Assembly: GCA_029938715.1 (NCBI GenBank)
Contig: JAOZUK010000010.1
Coordinates: forward strand, 1 to 55,782
Source: Bacteroidales bacterium
GTDB lineage: Bacteria; Bacteroidota; Bacteroidia; Bacteroidales; GCA-2748055
Direction of reading: 5' to 3'
Length of the DNA stretch: 55,782 nt
The position numbers and the translations under genes were made by a program. Below the pieces are notes generated by a model, which searched no databases, was not told where the DNA came from, and saw only the letters and a program-made list of their open reading frames with translations. Of the stretch, positions 34,673 to 44,345 are shown one piece after another. Position 1 is the stretch's first letter, and each line of letters starts with the position of its first letter.

Positions 34673-37024
34673 ATGAAAAATTATAAAAAAGTGTTCCGGG
34701 TTGTTTTTTTTACAATCATATGTTTGCTGCCGGTAAATCTCCTGAAAAGCCAGGTCATACCTGCGGATAATTTTTATCATATTCTGATCGATAGCAGCCA
34801 CTCTAAATGGGGCGATTACGCTGAACCGGAATGGCTGAAGTATTTCGGTCTGGATATGGCAGATATCAATGGAGACGGTTTTGCTGAAATCATTGCCGGC
34901 AGGGAATTATATCTTAATCCCGGTAGCGACATGACAGGAGTCTGGGAAAAGATAACTCTTCCGCTGAATGCTGATGGTATTTTATTCCTGAATGTGGATA
35001 ATGATGAATATGCAGATATCATAGCACAAGCCCTGCCTGAAATCTATTGGTTTGAGGCCGTGGACAAGGAAGGCAGAACGTGGAATGCGGTGAAAATTGG
35101 TGAAGTACCTGCTACTTCACATACCAACAGTCAGGGCTTTGAAAAAGCTCAAATTTTTCCCGGGGGAAGAGAAGAATTTGTAATAGCCGGAAATGGAAAT
35201 ATTTATCTTTTCGAACTACCGGAAAATCCGGAACATGGAGAGTGGAAAAACACCCTGGTTGCTGCTAATACTTCCGACGAGGGTATTGGACTTGCAGACA
35301 TCAACGGGGATGGGAAGATAGATATTGTAGCAGGACGGAGGGCAAAGGGCGAAAATGAACCTACAATCATTGTGTGGTTCGAGAATCCTGGTGAAGCGAG
35401 CAATCATTGGAAAGACACTGAGATCGGTTTTAGCAACCATGCCATTGACAGGATTGAGATAGCCGATTTCAACGGTGACGGCAAGAGAGATATCATTATT
35501 TCCGAAGAAAGATGGCCCGGCAGGGAACCGGATGGCAATATGTTTTGGTATGAGCAATCCGCCGGTTCAGGGGATAAATGGCCCCGCCACAGGATTGTGA
35601 CCCAGTATTCTATGAACAATCTCGACATTGCCGATCTGGACAGGGATGGCGATATGGACCTGGTAACAAGTGAACATAAGGGGCCTGAACTGGAATTACA
35701 GATCTGGGAAAATGATGGGAAGGGTACTTTTTCCAAATTTATGGTGGACCGCGGTCATGAATCCCACCTTGGAAGCCAACTATTTGATATGGATAGTGAC
35801 GGCGACCTTGATATAGTTAGCATTGGCTGGGATCAATACGAGAACGTACACTTATGGAGAAATGACGCTATTAACAAATCCTATCTGTCCTGGAAAAGAT
35901 ACTCTACGGAAACCGGCGATCTGCCTGTTCCCAATGAAGGAGACCAGCAAACATCCTGCCTGGTAGCTGATCTGGATAAGGACGGTATAAATGACTTCGT
36001 GATCACTGAAAGAACTAAAGCTCCGGGTGTGGTCTGGTACAAGAAAACGGAGGAAGGATGGGATAGAAAAATCATTGATGAAAACAGGGTTAATATTGAA
36101 GCCGGTTATGCCATTCATGATATAGACGGGGATGGTGATATTGATATAGTGTTTGGAGGTGACTACCAGAGTAATGAATTATGGTGGTGGGAGAATCCCT
36201 TTCCAGATTATGAAAGACCATGGAAGCGGTTTTTGATAAAAGAATCGGGGGAGTACAAACATCACGATCAGATTTTTGGTGATTTTGACGGTGATGGAAA
36301 ACAAGAACTCGTCTTTTGGAACCAGAATGCCCATACTCTTTTTCTCGCAGAAATACCTGAAGATCCGAAAAACAAAAAGCAATGGGATTACAGGGCTATT
36401 TATATTTATAACTCCATTAGTGAAATGTACCCCCGGGGTTATAAAGACTATCCCCGTTGGAGAGGGATAAACGAACATGAAGGATTGGCAAAAGCAGATA
36501 TTGACGGCGATGGCGTGATGGATATTTTGGGTGGAGGAAGATGGTTCAAATATGACGGAGAAGGCGGATATACCGAAAATATCGTAGATGCCGGCTACAC
36601 GTTTACCAGGCCTGCAGCGGGCGATTTCATCGAGGGTGGAAAACCGGAGATTCTGCTGGTGGCCGGCGATGGTATTGCACCCCTGTATATGTATGTCTGG
36701 GATAACGGTACCTGGATACCGCGTCAGATTACAGGCTTGATGGATAACGGACATACACTGGACGTACTGGATTTTAATAACGATGGTCACCTTGATATTT
36801 TTACTGCTGAAATGCGCTTTGGTGAAGGAAATCCCAAATCAAAGATCAGGATATTGCTGGGTGATGGAAAGGGTAACTTTACCAATTATTATGTGGCTAC
36901 GGGATATGGAGTACATGAAGGAAGAATCGCAGACCTGGATGGTGATGGAGATTACGATATTCTCGCCAAACCTTATACCTGGAAAGCCCCGCGAATTGAT
37001 ATATGGATAAATGAAGGAAAATGA
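34673..37024 (+). CDS. Secreted FG-GAP/VCBS-repeat protein
   Basis: 783 aa from ATG 34673 (an upstream TTG at 34634 is less likely); signal peptide ends at LLKSQ. At least eleven calcium-binding DxDxDG-type loops recur throughout (DINGDGFAE, DINGDGKID, DFNGDGKRD, DLDRDGDMD, DMDSDGDLD, DLDKDGIND, DIDGDGDID, DFDGDGKQE, DIDGDGVMD, DFNNDGHLD, DLDGDGDYD), the signature of integrin-like beta-propellers. No catalytic residues are evident. Some VCBS/FG-GAP proteins in glycan loci are lyases or surface binding proteins, so function is left open. It heads a six-gene plus-strand operon. Confidence 0.85.
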   Translation: MKNYKKVFRVVFFTIICLLPVNLLKSQVIPADNFYHILIDSSHSKWGDYAEPEWLKYFGLDMADINGDGFAEIIAGRELYLNPGSDMTGVWEKITLPLNADGILFLNVDNDEYADIIAQALPEIYWFEAVDKEGRTWNAVKIGEVPATSHTNSQGFEKAQIFPGGREEFVIAGNGNIYLFELPENPEHGEWKNTLVAANTSDEGIGLADINGDGKIDIVAGRRAKGENEPTIIVWFENPGEASNHWKDTEIGFSNHAIDRIEIADFNGDGKRDIIISEERWPGREPDGNMFWYEQSAGSGDKWPRHRIVTQYSMNNLDIADLDRDGDMDLVTSEHKGPELELQIWENDGKGTFSKFMVDRGHESHLGSQLFDMDSDGDLDIVSIGWDQYENVHLWRNDAINKSYLSWKRYSTETGDLPVPNEGDQQTSCLVADLDKDGINDFVITERTKAPGVVWYKKTEEGWDRKIIDENRVNIEAGYAIHDIDGDGDIDIVFGGDYQSNELWWWENPFPDYERPWKRFLIKESGEYKHHDQIFGDFDGDGKQELVFWNQNAHTLFLAEIPEDPKNKKQWDYRAIYIYNSISEMYPRGYKDYPRWRGINEHEGLAKADIDGDGVMDILGGGRWFKYDGEGGYTENIVDAGYTFTRPAAGDFIEGGKPEILLVAGDGIAPLYMYVWDNGTWIPRQITGLMDNGHTLDVLDFNNDGHLDIFTAEMRFGEGNPKSKIRILLGDGKGNFTNYYVATGYGVHEGRIADLDGDGDYDILAKPYTWKAPRIDIWINEGK

Positions 37025-37038
37025 TAAGGTAACTATAG

Positions 37039-38556
37039 ATGAAAAAGTTTCTTTCAGGATTACTTTTATGTAATCTTATTATTTCAGGTTCTTATTGCCA
37101 GCTTTCAGGACCACAACCTGGCGATATCTACAAAGAATTTGCACTGAACCTGAAAAGCGGCAACAACTGGCGTGTGACAGATCCGGATGCTGGTGCATCA
37201 GGGGCTCTGGATTTTCTTCCTAACCCGGTTATGACAATGCAAATTGATGATCTGGAGGGAGCCATTCGTGCCGAAGCATTGATGGATATCTGGGGAGGTC
37301 ATACCGGCACAACAGGGAAAAAATTCCGTTTCAACGGTAAGCCCTGGATCGATATTCCGGATCATCCGACTATTCCGGAAAATTCTGAGTGCTATAACTC
37401 GGAGTTCAACTATATTACTGAGCTACCCCTGAGTTATCTCCATACGGGAAACAATACATTTGAAGGTATTTCCGGGGGTCAGACCTGTTTTAATTTCGAC
37501 TGGGGCCAGTGGGGATGGTATGTAATGCTTGTAAGAGTCTATTATGGTCCGGAAAAGCTGCATCCAACCGGGAGCATTACCTCCCACCCTTCGGGTTCGG
37601 ATGTGATTGAACTGGATACGATAATGGTTGATGCCTACAGTTCCGTGGGAATAAAACAAGTTGATCTACTTGGAAAATACATGGGATACGATGAGAACGG
37701 TGACGGAGTATATATGGATTGGCACCGAAATTACCATACCCCTGTCCTGGAAGGTCATTTGGGATCCGTCAAAAATCCACCTTACAAATTTATATGGGAA
37801 AATCAATGGGTTCCTGACCAGGCATCGGAATCAGTTTCATTCCTGGCCCGCATTCAGGACAGCAGTAATGTATGGTGCGTAACAGAGATAGTTGACAATA
37901 TTTCACTGGTGAGACCCGAAGGTGTTTCCGTAAAAATGTTTACTGCTGAGGAGGTTCCCCAAAAATTCTGGGTCCGGGCAGGAAAACAACAATACTGCTA
38001 CATAAACATCGACGATTTATCGAATGCAACCAATGCCATGTTGATCCATAGAACATGGAATGGTCAGGATGGCGGTGCCGGAAGCGGAACAATAGAAAAT
38101 CCACTCTCTGTAAACAACTGGCAGGGGAAAGTGGAGGGAGTAAACCATAATTATGCCCTTTCCAGAGTAAGAGTACCTGTTATATCCATACGAGAAGGGA
38201 GTAATCGTGTGGGATACTACTCTGATACAGATCATCATGGAATTGAAATCCTGTGGCCGGGACCTGCTATTCTGATCAGGTATAATATGTGGGAAACTTA
38301 TATTGCTGATGAACAAACCGTAGAAGAACTACATGTATATCCTGTTCCGGCTTCTCATAGTATCTACATTGAACTACCTTCATTGCACGAGAAAGCTGAT
38401 ATTTTTTTTATTAATTCAGTGGGACAAAAAAGTCAAGCCATCTTATATGCTGATGCTTCCCGTATATCAACAGGTAATCTCGAAAGCGGAGCATATTTTT
38501 TAGTAATACAAACGGATAAACAAGTTTTATATACTAAGATCTTAGTGCTTAACTGA
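37039..38556 (+). CDS. T9SS-secreted beta-sandwich protein
   Basis: 505 aa with a signal peptide ending at GSYCQ. The C-terminal about 75 residues form a type A T9SS sorting domain (ELHVYPVPASHSIYIELPS, then GAYFLVIQTDKQVLYTKILVLN region), so the protein is translocated through the type IX system to the cell surface or medium. The rest is all-beta with Trp/Tyr-rich strands (FRFNGKPWIDIPDHP, FDWGQWGWYVMLVRVYYG) typical of carbohydrate-binding modules. No enzyme family recognised. It lies 14 bases after the VCBS gene. Confidence 0.75.
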   Translation: MKKFLSGLLLCNLIISGSYCQLSGPQPGDIYKEFALNLKSGNNWRVTDPDAGASGALDFLPNPVMTMQIDDLEGAIRAEALMDIWGGHTGTTGKKFRFNGKPWIDIPDHPTIPENSECYNSEFNYITELPLSYLHTGNNTFEGISGGQTCFNFDWGQWGWYVMLVRVYYGPEKLHPTGSITSHPSGSDVIELDTIMVDAYSSVGIKQVDLLGKYMGYDENGDGVYMDWHRNYHTPVLEGHLGSVKNPPYKFIWENQWVPDQASESVSFLARIQDSSNVWCVTEIVDNISLVRPEGVSVKMFTAEEVPQKFWVRAGKQQYCYINIDDLSNATNAMLIHRTWNGQDGGAGSGTIENPLSVNNWQGKVEGVNHNYALSRVRVPVISIREGSNRVGYYSDTDHHGIEILWPGPAILIRYNMWETYIADEQTVEELHVYPVPASHSIYIELPSLHEKADIFFINSVGQKSQAILYADASRISTGNLESGAYFLVIQTDKQVLYTKILVLN

Positions 38557-38581
38557 AGCTATATTGCAAATAAAATCTACT

Positions 38582-39799
38582 ATGACTAAGCATAATTGTT
38601 TATTGAGTTTTATATTGATTTCAGGAGTAATCTTAAGTTCCTGTTCCTCTACCGATAGCAATCCCGAGTCTCTGGAAGAAAGTTTAATAAGTCCGGATGT
38701 GCCACGTATTGATTTTGTGGTTATGTCTGAAGCCCAGTCTCATCAGGCTGACCCAAATGTTATCTGGTATGATGACTTCAATAAGGGAGAAAAAGATTAT
38801 ATGGAATCAACAGGAGATATTGATCCTGATGAATCTTATGGTGGCTCGGGTGGTTCAATGAAGGTGGGATTTGAGCAAGGTGAGATAAATGGAGAAGGGA
38901 ACCGGAAATTGGCATTTGGTGACTTTCCTGACCCGAATAGTAATGTGGCTCAGAGAGGGCAACAATTTGATGATATTTTCTGGCGAATTTACGTTAAGCA
39001 CGAATATGGATGGCAGGGTGCACCAAAAAAAATGTCCAGAGCAACAAGCATCGTTTCCGGTAACTGGCAACAAGCAATGATTTTGCATGTCTGGAGTGGG
39101 AAAGAGAACAGCCTCACCCTGGATCCGGCCAGTGGAGTTGATGGTCAGAGCAGCACTGTGATAACCACAAAGTACAATGACTTTGATAACCTTAACTGGT
39201 TAGGAAATAATCCATCATCTGAGTTTCAGATTTCATCCACCGGGGAGTCAGGATATTGGGTCCTTGTGGAAGCTCGCGCGAAGTTGAACAGTCCGGGAAA
39301 AAGTGACGGTCTTGCCCGGTTATGGATTGATGGCCGTTTGGAAGCTGAACGCGAAAATCTGAATTTCAGGGGCAGCTATACGGATCATGGTATTAATGCC
39401 GTATTTCTGGAATCCTATTGGAACAGCGGCTCCATTAAGACGCAGGGTCGCTGGTATGATAATTTCATAGTCTCCACAAAACCCATTGGACCTGTGGTTT
39501 GTCCTTCAAATCCCACATTATTTAAAACCCCCTATCATGGGCCAGGGGATCTTGGAGCCTGGGAAGTGGAACTTGCTACTGATTATGAAGGTGACGATGT
39601 AGTTTATCAATCAAAGGAATTGGGAAACAAGGGAAGTGTAGTTGTTGACATGAATAATGGTAGTTTCTGCGGATCGCTGAAGGGAAGGTCCGATCTTTCT
39701 TCAGAAAACTATTTCTGCAAGGTTCGCCAGAAGAGCACCAACGGAGAATGGTCAGACTGGAGCCGGTGGCATCAGAATTTTAAGGTTGTCAATTATTAA
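38582..39799 (+). CDS. Jelly-roll (LamG/lyase-like) lipoprotein with C-terminal Fn3-like domain
   Basis: 405 aa from ATG 38582, with lipobox LSSC (Cys20 or nearby). Residues about 60-310 are a concanavalin-like jelly roll: VIWYDDFNKGEKDYM, IFWRIYVKHEYGW, GYWVLVEARAKLNSPGKSDG, LWIDGRLEAER, YDNFIVSTKPIGP. It is paralogous to the protein at 6087-6914. The last 90 residues look like a fibronectin III-type sandwich (KVRQKSTNGEWSDWSRW). Binding or lyase activity on the polymer is plausible but unproven. Confidence 0.65.
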   Translation: MTKHNCLLSFILISGVILSSCSSTDSNPESLEESLISPDVPRIDFVVMSEAQSHQADPNVIWYDDFNKGEKDYMESTGDIDPDESYGGSGGSMKVGFEQGEINGEGNRKLAFGDFPDPNSNVAQRGQQFDDIFWRIYVKHEYGWQGAPKKMSRATSIVSGNWQQAMILHVWSGKENSLTLDPASGVDGQSSTVITTKYNDFDNLNWLGNNPSSEFQISSTGESGYWVLVEARAKLNSPGKSDGLARLWIDGRLEAERENLNFRGSYTDHGINAVFLESYWNSGSIKTQGRWYDNFIVSTKPIGPVVCPSNPTLFKTPYHGPGDLGAWEVELATDYEGDDVVYQSKELGNKGSVVVDMNNGSFCGSLKGRSDLSSENYFCKVRQKSTNGEWSDWSRWHQNFKVVNY

Positions 39800-39812
39800 T
39801 TATGTCCGGGTT

Positions 39813-42014
39813 ATGAAATCATTTACTTTCGCCTTTTTGTTACTCATATTGGTTAGTGGCGCAACCTTCGCTCAGGCAGATGAAGTTTCCATTATTGATT
39901 CGAGGCATTATAGCCATGTTTTTGGTGAGATTAGAGACTATCGGATTTTTTTACCTCCCGACTATTTTGACAATCCCCGGAAGAGATACCCGGTTATATA
40001 TTATTTCCATGGATGGTCACAGCGCTATTTTGGAAGTACAAGTCACACCTCAAAAGGAATTGATAAAGGAGAGGACAACGACGGAGATAATATTGCAAAT
40101 TATGTGGCCGGTCATAAGGTTATAGTAGTGAAGCCTGACGGTTATAACCGAAATCCGGAAGGTGAATATTATTTGCGCCCATACAATGTGAGTCCGGTTG
40201 AAACCAATCGCCAGTTCCCGATCTATTTCCCGGAACTTGTTGAATATATAGATGACAGTTACCATACAATAGCTGACAGGAATCACAGGGCTGTTTCAGG
40301 CCTCTCAATGGGTGGATTTATGACCTTCTGGATCGGGGGGAAATACCCGCATCTTGTTTCAGCAGCAGGAAATTTCTGTGGCTCCACTGAATTTTGGGTG
40401 GGCCCGAAAAATTCACCAGTTGAATATCGCCACCTTGATATGTACAATAATTACAATGGAATGAAGGTGCGGCTCAACTATGGTGATAAGGATTTTATAC
40501 GCTGTTACCATCAGGATATGAATAAGGTATGGACCCAGGTAATGGATAATTATGAATACAAGATTTATAATGCAGCCCATTCCACATGCGGGCTCACTGA
40601 GATGTTTGACTTTCTATTGGAAACCTTTGAGAATCCACCAGCCAAACCTCAGAAATGGCATCATACTGACGTCTATCCCGAATTTTCTGTCTGGGGATAC
40701 CACATTGCTTCTGACCGTGATCTACCCGGATTTACAATATTGGAAAATGTAAACAGAGATGGTTTCAAATGTTCTGTAAGGGAATTCCTGCCTGATGGTG
40801 AACTGATGCCATTTGTTCAACTATCAGTAACAACCGCTCCTCTATATGAAAAGGACCAGGAGTATATCATTCACGATATAGATCAAAATGGGGGGCGGGT
40901 TTCTAAGAAAATTATTGAGAGTGATCAATCAGGCAGGTTAAAGATTAGTTTTAATGGCTCTCAACACGAAATTGGAATCAATGCGGTGGAGGCTCCGCCT
41001 AATATTTGTATCGCCTCTTTCAATGTTGAGAATATGAGCTGGGCAACGCCAGGGAAAGAAGTGGCTATTTCAGTAAAATTACTGAACAAAGGTGGTACGA
41101 TAGCAAAGGGTGTAAAAGCAAAATTATTAAAAACAAGAAACAGTGCAACTGTAGTTCATGATGAATCCGGATATGGAAGCATTGAGGTCAATAATACCAA
41201 AGACCCCAGCATTCCATTCACTATTATTGTACAAACGGATAGCATTGAAATGGAAAGATTTCAGCTGATAATAACGGATAAGAAAAGCAATGAGTGGAGT
41301 GAGTTTCTTGATGTGCCATTGAGGGTGGATCAACCTGAAATAGTCGAATTTGAAATAGCTGATGGTAAAATATTTGAAGTTGCAGAAGCAGGAGACGATA
41401 CAGCAACAGTTTATCTGGGTATCGGAAATGGCGATGGCATACCAAATCCGGGAGAATCAATCGTCATTCTTATTAAGGACCAGAACAGATATTGGCGCAC
41501 CTATTTACATACTTCAGATAAAAATGTAAATCCTTTGGGTATAAACATCAGAATATCAGATAACTGGGGAAGCTATGACCATGTAGGCGGTTCAGCAAAA
41601 TATTCAGTTCCGGTTTTATCCTCAGATTGTCCCCAAAATCACGTGATAGATTTTTTTGCCGAATACTGGCTTCCCGATTATCCGAATCACATTATCAGAA
41701 GGGGTAAAGTAAGCATAAAAGTTATCGGGACTGACACCACTCCGCCACAATTACAATGGGTAAAGGTATCTGGTGATAACGTGATACAGGCAAAGATTTA
41801 TGATGGTGGAAAGATCCAAACTGTGAAAGCGAAACTCATCTCAATTGAAGCCCCTGAGAAATTCTTTGAAGTTGAATTAACAGATGATGGCCATATATTC
41901 AGTAAAAAGATTCCGGACCAGAAATTCGGCTTATACAATGTGGAAATCGAAGCGTTAGATTTCTTTGGGAATAAAATGGTTGAAATGAAACCTGATGTAA
42001 TTGTATTGTATTAA
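39813..42014 (+). CDS. Secreted CE1-like esterase with C-terminal beta domains
   Basis: 733 aa from ATG 39813; signal peptide ends at TFAQ. Residues about 30-290 form an esterase D/CE1-type alpha/beta hydrolase: YPVIYYFHGWSQ, nucleophile Ser165 in VSGLSMGGFM, and a His probably in YNAAHSTCG. This fold covers feruloyl and acetyl esterases of glycans. Residues about 410-733 contain CARDB/Ig-like sandwiches (EVAISVKLLNKGGTIAKGVKAKL, DGIPNPGESIVILIKD) as seen in large secreted Bacteroidota proteins. No T9SS tail is present. Confidence 0.78.
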   Translation: MKSFTFAFLLLILVSGATFAQADEVSIIDSRHYSHVFGEIRDYRIFLPPDYFDNPRKRYPVIYYFHGWSQRYFGSTSHTSKGIDKGEDNDGDNIANYVAGHKVIVVKPDGYNRNPEGEYYLRPYNVSPVETNRQFPIYFPELVEYIDDSYHTIADRNHRAVSGLSMGGFMTFWIGGKYPHLVSAAGNFCGSTEFWVGPKNSPVEYRHLDMYNNYNGMKVRLNYGDKDFIRCYHQDMNKVWTQVMDNYEYKIYNAAHSTCGLTEMFDFLLETFENPPAKPQKWHHTDVYPEFSVWGYHIASDRDLPGFTILENVNRDGFKCSVREFLPDGELMPFVQLSVTTAPLYEKDQEYIIHDIDQNGGRVSKKIIESDQSGRLKISFNGSQHEIGINAVEAPPNICIASFNVENMSWATPGKEVAISVKLLNKGGTIAKGVKAKLLKTRNSATVVHDESGYGSIEVNNTKDPSIPFTIIVQTDSIEMERFQLIITDKKSNEWSEFLDVPLRVDQPEIVEFEIADGKIFEVAEAGDDTATVYLGIGNGDGIPNPGESIVILIKDQNRYWRTYLHTSDKNVNPLGINIRISDNWGSYDHVGGSAKYSVPVLSSDCPQNHVIDFFAEYWLPDYPNHIIRRGKVSIKVIGTDTTPPQLQWVKVSGDNVIQAKIYDGGKIQTVKAKLISIEAPEKFFEVELTDDGHIFSKKIPDQKFGLYNVEIEALDFFGNKMVEMKPDVIVLY

Positions 42015-42035
42015 AAAATTGAAAATTTTAAACGG

Positions 42036-43331
42036 ATGAAAACTGGTACAAACATGAACCGCCGCAGATTTATTAGAAATACTGCCATTGGAATAATGGG
42101 GCTTCCATTGCTTTCAAATTCCTACGGAAATATTGCACCTAGTGACAAAATAAGAGTAGCACATATAGGGTTGGGAAATATGGGGAGGAACCACTTAAAT
42201 TGGTTTTCCGGTTTTTCTGATGTTGAAACCGTTGCTCTGTGCGATGTTGATAAAGTCAGATTAGGTGAGAAATACAAACTATTGCAAGAGATACATCCAA
42301 ACGTGAGGGCTGACACTTATACTGATTTCAGGCATATACTTGACAGAAAGGACATTGATGTAATTACCTGTGCAACACCTGACCATTGGCATGCATTAAT
42401 TGCTATGATGGCATTCCAGTCAGGCAAAGATGTTTACGGTGAAAAACCTTTGTCCTATTCTGTGGAAGAGGGGCAGGCTATGAAAAAAGCCCTGGAATAT
42501 AATGATTCTGTGTTTCAATTAGGAACCCAGATACATGCAGGAGATAATTACCATCGTGTTGCTGAGATTATTCAATCCGGATTATTGGGCAAAATTCACA
42601 CAGTGCGTTTATGGAAAACCGGAGGATCACCCGGACTGGGTTTTCCCCCAACAGAAATTCCTCCGGATACTCTCGATTGGGAGTTGTGGTTAGGCCCCGC
42701 TCCCTATGAGGAATATACGCCCGTACGTTGTCATGGCTCATTTCGATATTTTTTCGATTATTCGGGAGGTGTTTTCGGTGACTTTTGGTGTCATATTGCA
42801 GATATTGTTTACATGTCACTTCAACCACAAGGATTATATAGCATTGATACCCGTGGGAAAAGACCTGATGATGGAATTGCCGACACCCCCCGTTGGATTG
42901 AGGCAGATTTCAAATTTAAAGATTTAGATCTATACTGGACCACTACTCCGCCACCGGTTCCCGGAGCAGAAAAAATGCATATCGGAGCACATTTTGAAGG
43001 AACAGATGGCTCATTGACATGCGATTACAATACAAAAGTTATTCACATGGGAAATGAGATTTTAGATGACATTGCAGAGCTTCCAGAAACCCTTCCCCGG
43101 TCTCCCGGACATCAACGTAATTTCCTGGATGCGGTCAAGTCGCGGGTACAGCCTGAAAGCAATCTTGCATACGTCAGAGAAATGACTCTTCCCATGCATC
43201 TGGCACTGATATCATTCCGACTTAAACGAAAATTGCAATGGAACAGTCTTACAGAGCAGTTTGAAGGAGATAGTGCTGCAAATTATCTATTGTCAAGAGT
43301 TTACAGGAACCCATGGTCATTGCCTGAATAA
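42036..43331 (+). CDS. Tat-exported Gfo/Idh/MocA-family oxidoreductase
   Basis: 431 aa; the second ATG at 42054 gives a shorter, equally good Tat leader (NRRRFIRNTAIGIMG). The Rossmann motif is AHIGLGNMGRNH, followed by VALCDVD, CATPDHWH, GEKPLSYSVEEG and the active-site helix FGDFWCHIADIVY. Exported members oxidise sugars with tightly bound NAD(H), and several create 3-keto glycosides. It precedes the DUF1080 gene by 27 bases, and this pairing is known from 3-keto-glycoside cleavage pathways in gut and soil bacteria. Confidence 0.88.
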   Translation: MKTGTNMNRRRFIRNTAIGIMGLPLLSNSYGNIAPSDKIRVAHIGLGNMGRNHLNWFSGFSDVETVALCDVDKVRLGEKYKLLQEIHPNVRADTYTDFRHILDRKDIDVITCATPDHWHALIAMMAFQSGKDVYGEKPLSYSVEEGQAMKKALEYNDSVFQLGTQIHAGDNYHRVAEIIQSGLLGKIHTVRLWKTGGSPGLGFPPTEIPPDTLDWELWLGPAPYEEYTPVRCHGSFRYFFDYSGGVFGDFWCHIADIVYMSLQPQGLYSIDTRGKRPDDGIADTPRWIEADFKFKDLDLYWTTTPPPVPGAEKMHIGAHFEGTDGSLTCDYNTKVIHMGNEILDDIAELPETLPRSPGHQRNFLDAVKSRVQPESNLAYVREMTLPMHLALISFRLKRKLQWNSLTEQFEGDSAANYLLSRVYRNPWSLPE

Positions 43332-43358
43332 TTTAATTTTTGCTAAACTATACTGAAA

Positions 43359-44306
43359 ATGAAAAACGTTGTTTTAGCCAGCTTCATAATAACGCTTCAA
43401 TTATTGTCATGTTCTGCCCAAACAGATGGAGCTTTTACGCCTCTATTTAATGGCAAAAATCTAAGCAATTGGACGCTTGGTGAAGAGGGAGGCTTTGAAG
43501 TAATAAAAGGTGAACTTTTTACCAGTAGTTTTGGTAAGGGGGACGATTTATTTACAGAGAAATGGTATTGTAATTATGTGCTGCGTCTGGAATACATGCT
43601 ATCGGATGTGGGTAACAGCGGAATTCTAATCCGCTGTGATCCTCAGTCTCCCTGGGAAACCGGTGTAGAAGTGCAATTGCTGGCTCCCTGGACCCCCTGG
43701 AGAGACGACCTTCATTGTACCGGTTCAATCTATGGACATGTAGCAGTGACAAAGCGACCGGATGAAACAACCGGAATCTGGCACAAAATGGAGATCAGAT
43801 GTGACCGGAATACGATAAGGGTCTCTGTGGATGATATAGTTACAACACTGGCCAATATTGATACTGTTAAAACCATGGGTGACAAACTCCTGTGTGGTGC
43901 TATTGGTCTGCAGGTGAACCATGCTAATACCGAAGGGCAATATGCAAAGTTTCGTAATATTTACATTAGGGATCTCGATGGTGAGCCTGAATATGTCAGT
44001 GTGGGATTTTATGAAAAAGAGACCATGTTAAGAAGTCAGGCATATGATGCTGCTATTACTCTGGGGGCTAAAATGGTTGAGCCACTCACAATAATGATGT
44101 CCGGATATAGTCCTGTTGCAAAAACGGGTTCCAGGCAAGTCCTTTTTGATATAGTTGCCAGGGCAACAGCTCCACAGAGTGAAGAGACCTATAAAAATGA
44201 TGTTGCCATTGCCCTTAAGAATAGCGCTAACAGTACTTCGTCCGAGATTACAAGAAATTATCTTAAATGGTTATCAGGGATGATCGATTATTCCCCATCA
44301 AATTAA
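43359..44306 (+). CDS. DUF1080 family (3-keto-disaccharide hydrolase-like) lipoprotein
   Basis: 315 aa with lipobox LLSC. Residues about 25-205 match DUF1080: FTPLFNGKNLSNWTLG, GELFTSSFGKGD, LRLEYMLSDVGNSGILIRCD, EVQLLAPW, WHKMEIRCDRNTIRVSVDD, GAIGLQVNH. Family members are jelly-roll hydrolases acting on 3-keto-O-glycosides made by Gfo/Idh/MocA enzymes, such as the one encoded just upstream. The remaining ~100 residues are helical, perhaps HEAT-like. It ends the operon, facing the URO-D-like gene. Confidence 0.83.
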   Translation: MKNVVLASFIITLQLLSCSAQTDGAFTPLFNGKNLSNWTLGEEGGFEVIKGELFTSSFGKGDDLFTEKWYCNYVLRLEYMLSDVGNSGILIRCDPQSPWETGVEVQLLAPWTPWRDDLHCTGSIYGHVAVTKRPDETTGIWHKMEIRCDRNTIRVSVDDIVTTLANIDTVKTMGDKLLCGAIGLQVNHANTEGQYAKFRNIYIRDLDGEPEYVSVGFYEKETMLRSQAYDAAITLGAKMVEPLTIMMSGYSPVAKTGSRQVLFDIVARATAPQSEETYKNDVAIALKNSANSTSSEITRNYLKWLSGMIDYSPSN

Positions 44307-44345
44307 CTAACACTGGAAGGATTCTGAAGAAGCCATTATCAATCG

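Noticed and set aside
34673-37024. Tandem DNA repeat
   Set aside because: The repeated DxDxDG loops are protein-level VCBS repeats with diverged DNA, not a nucleotide repeat array.
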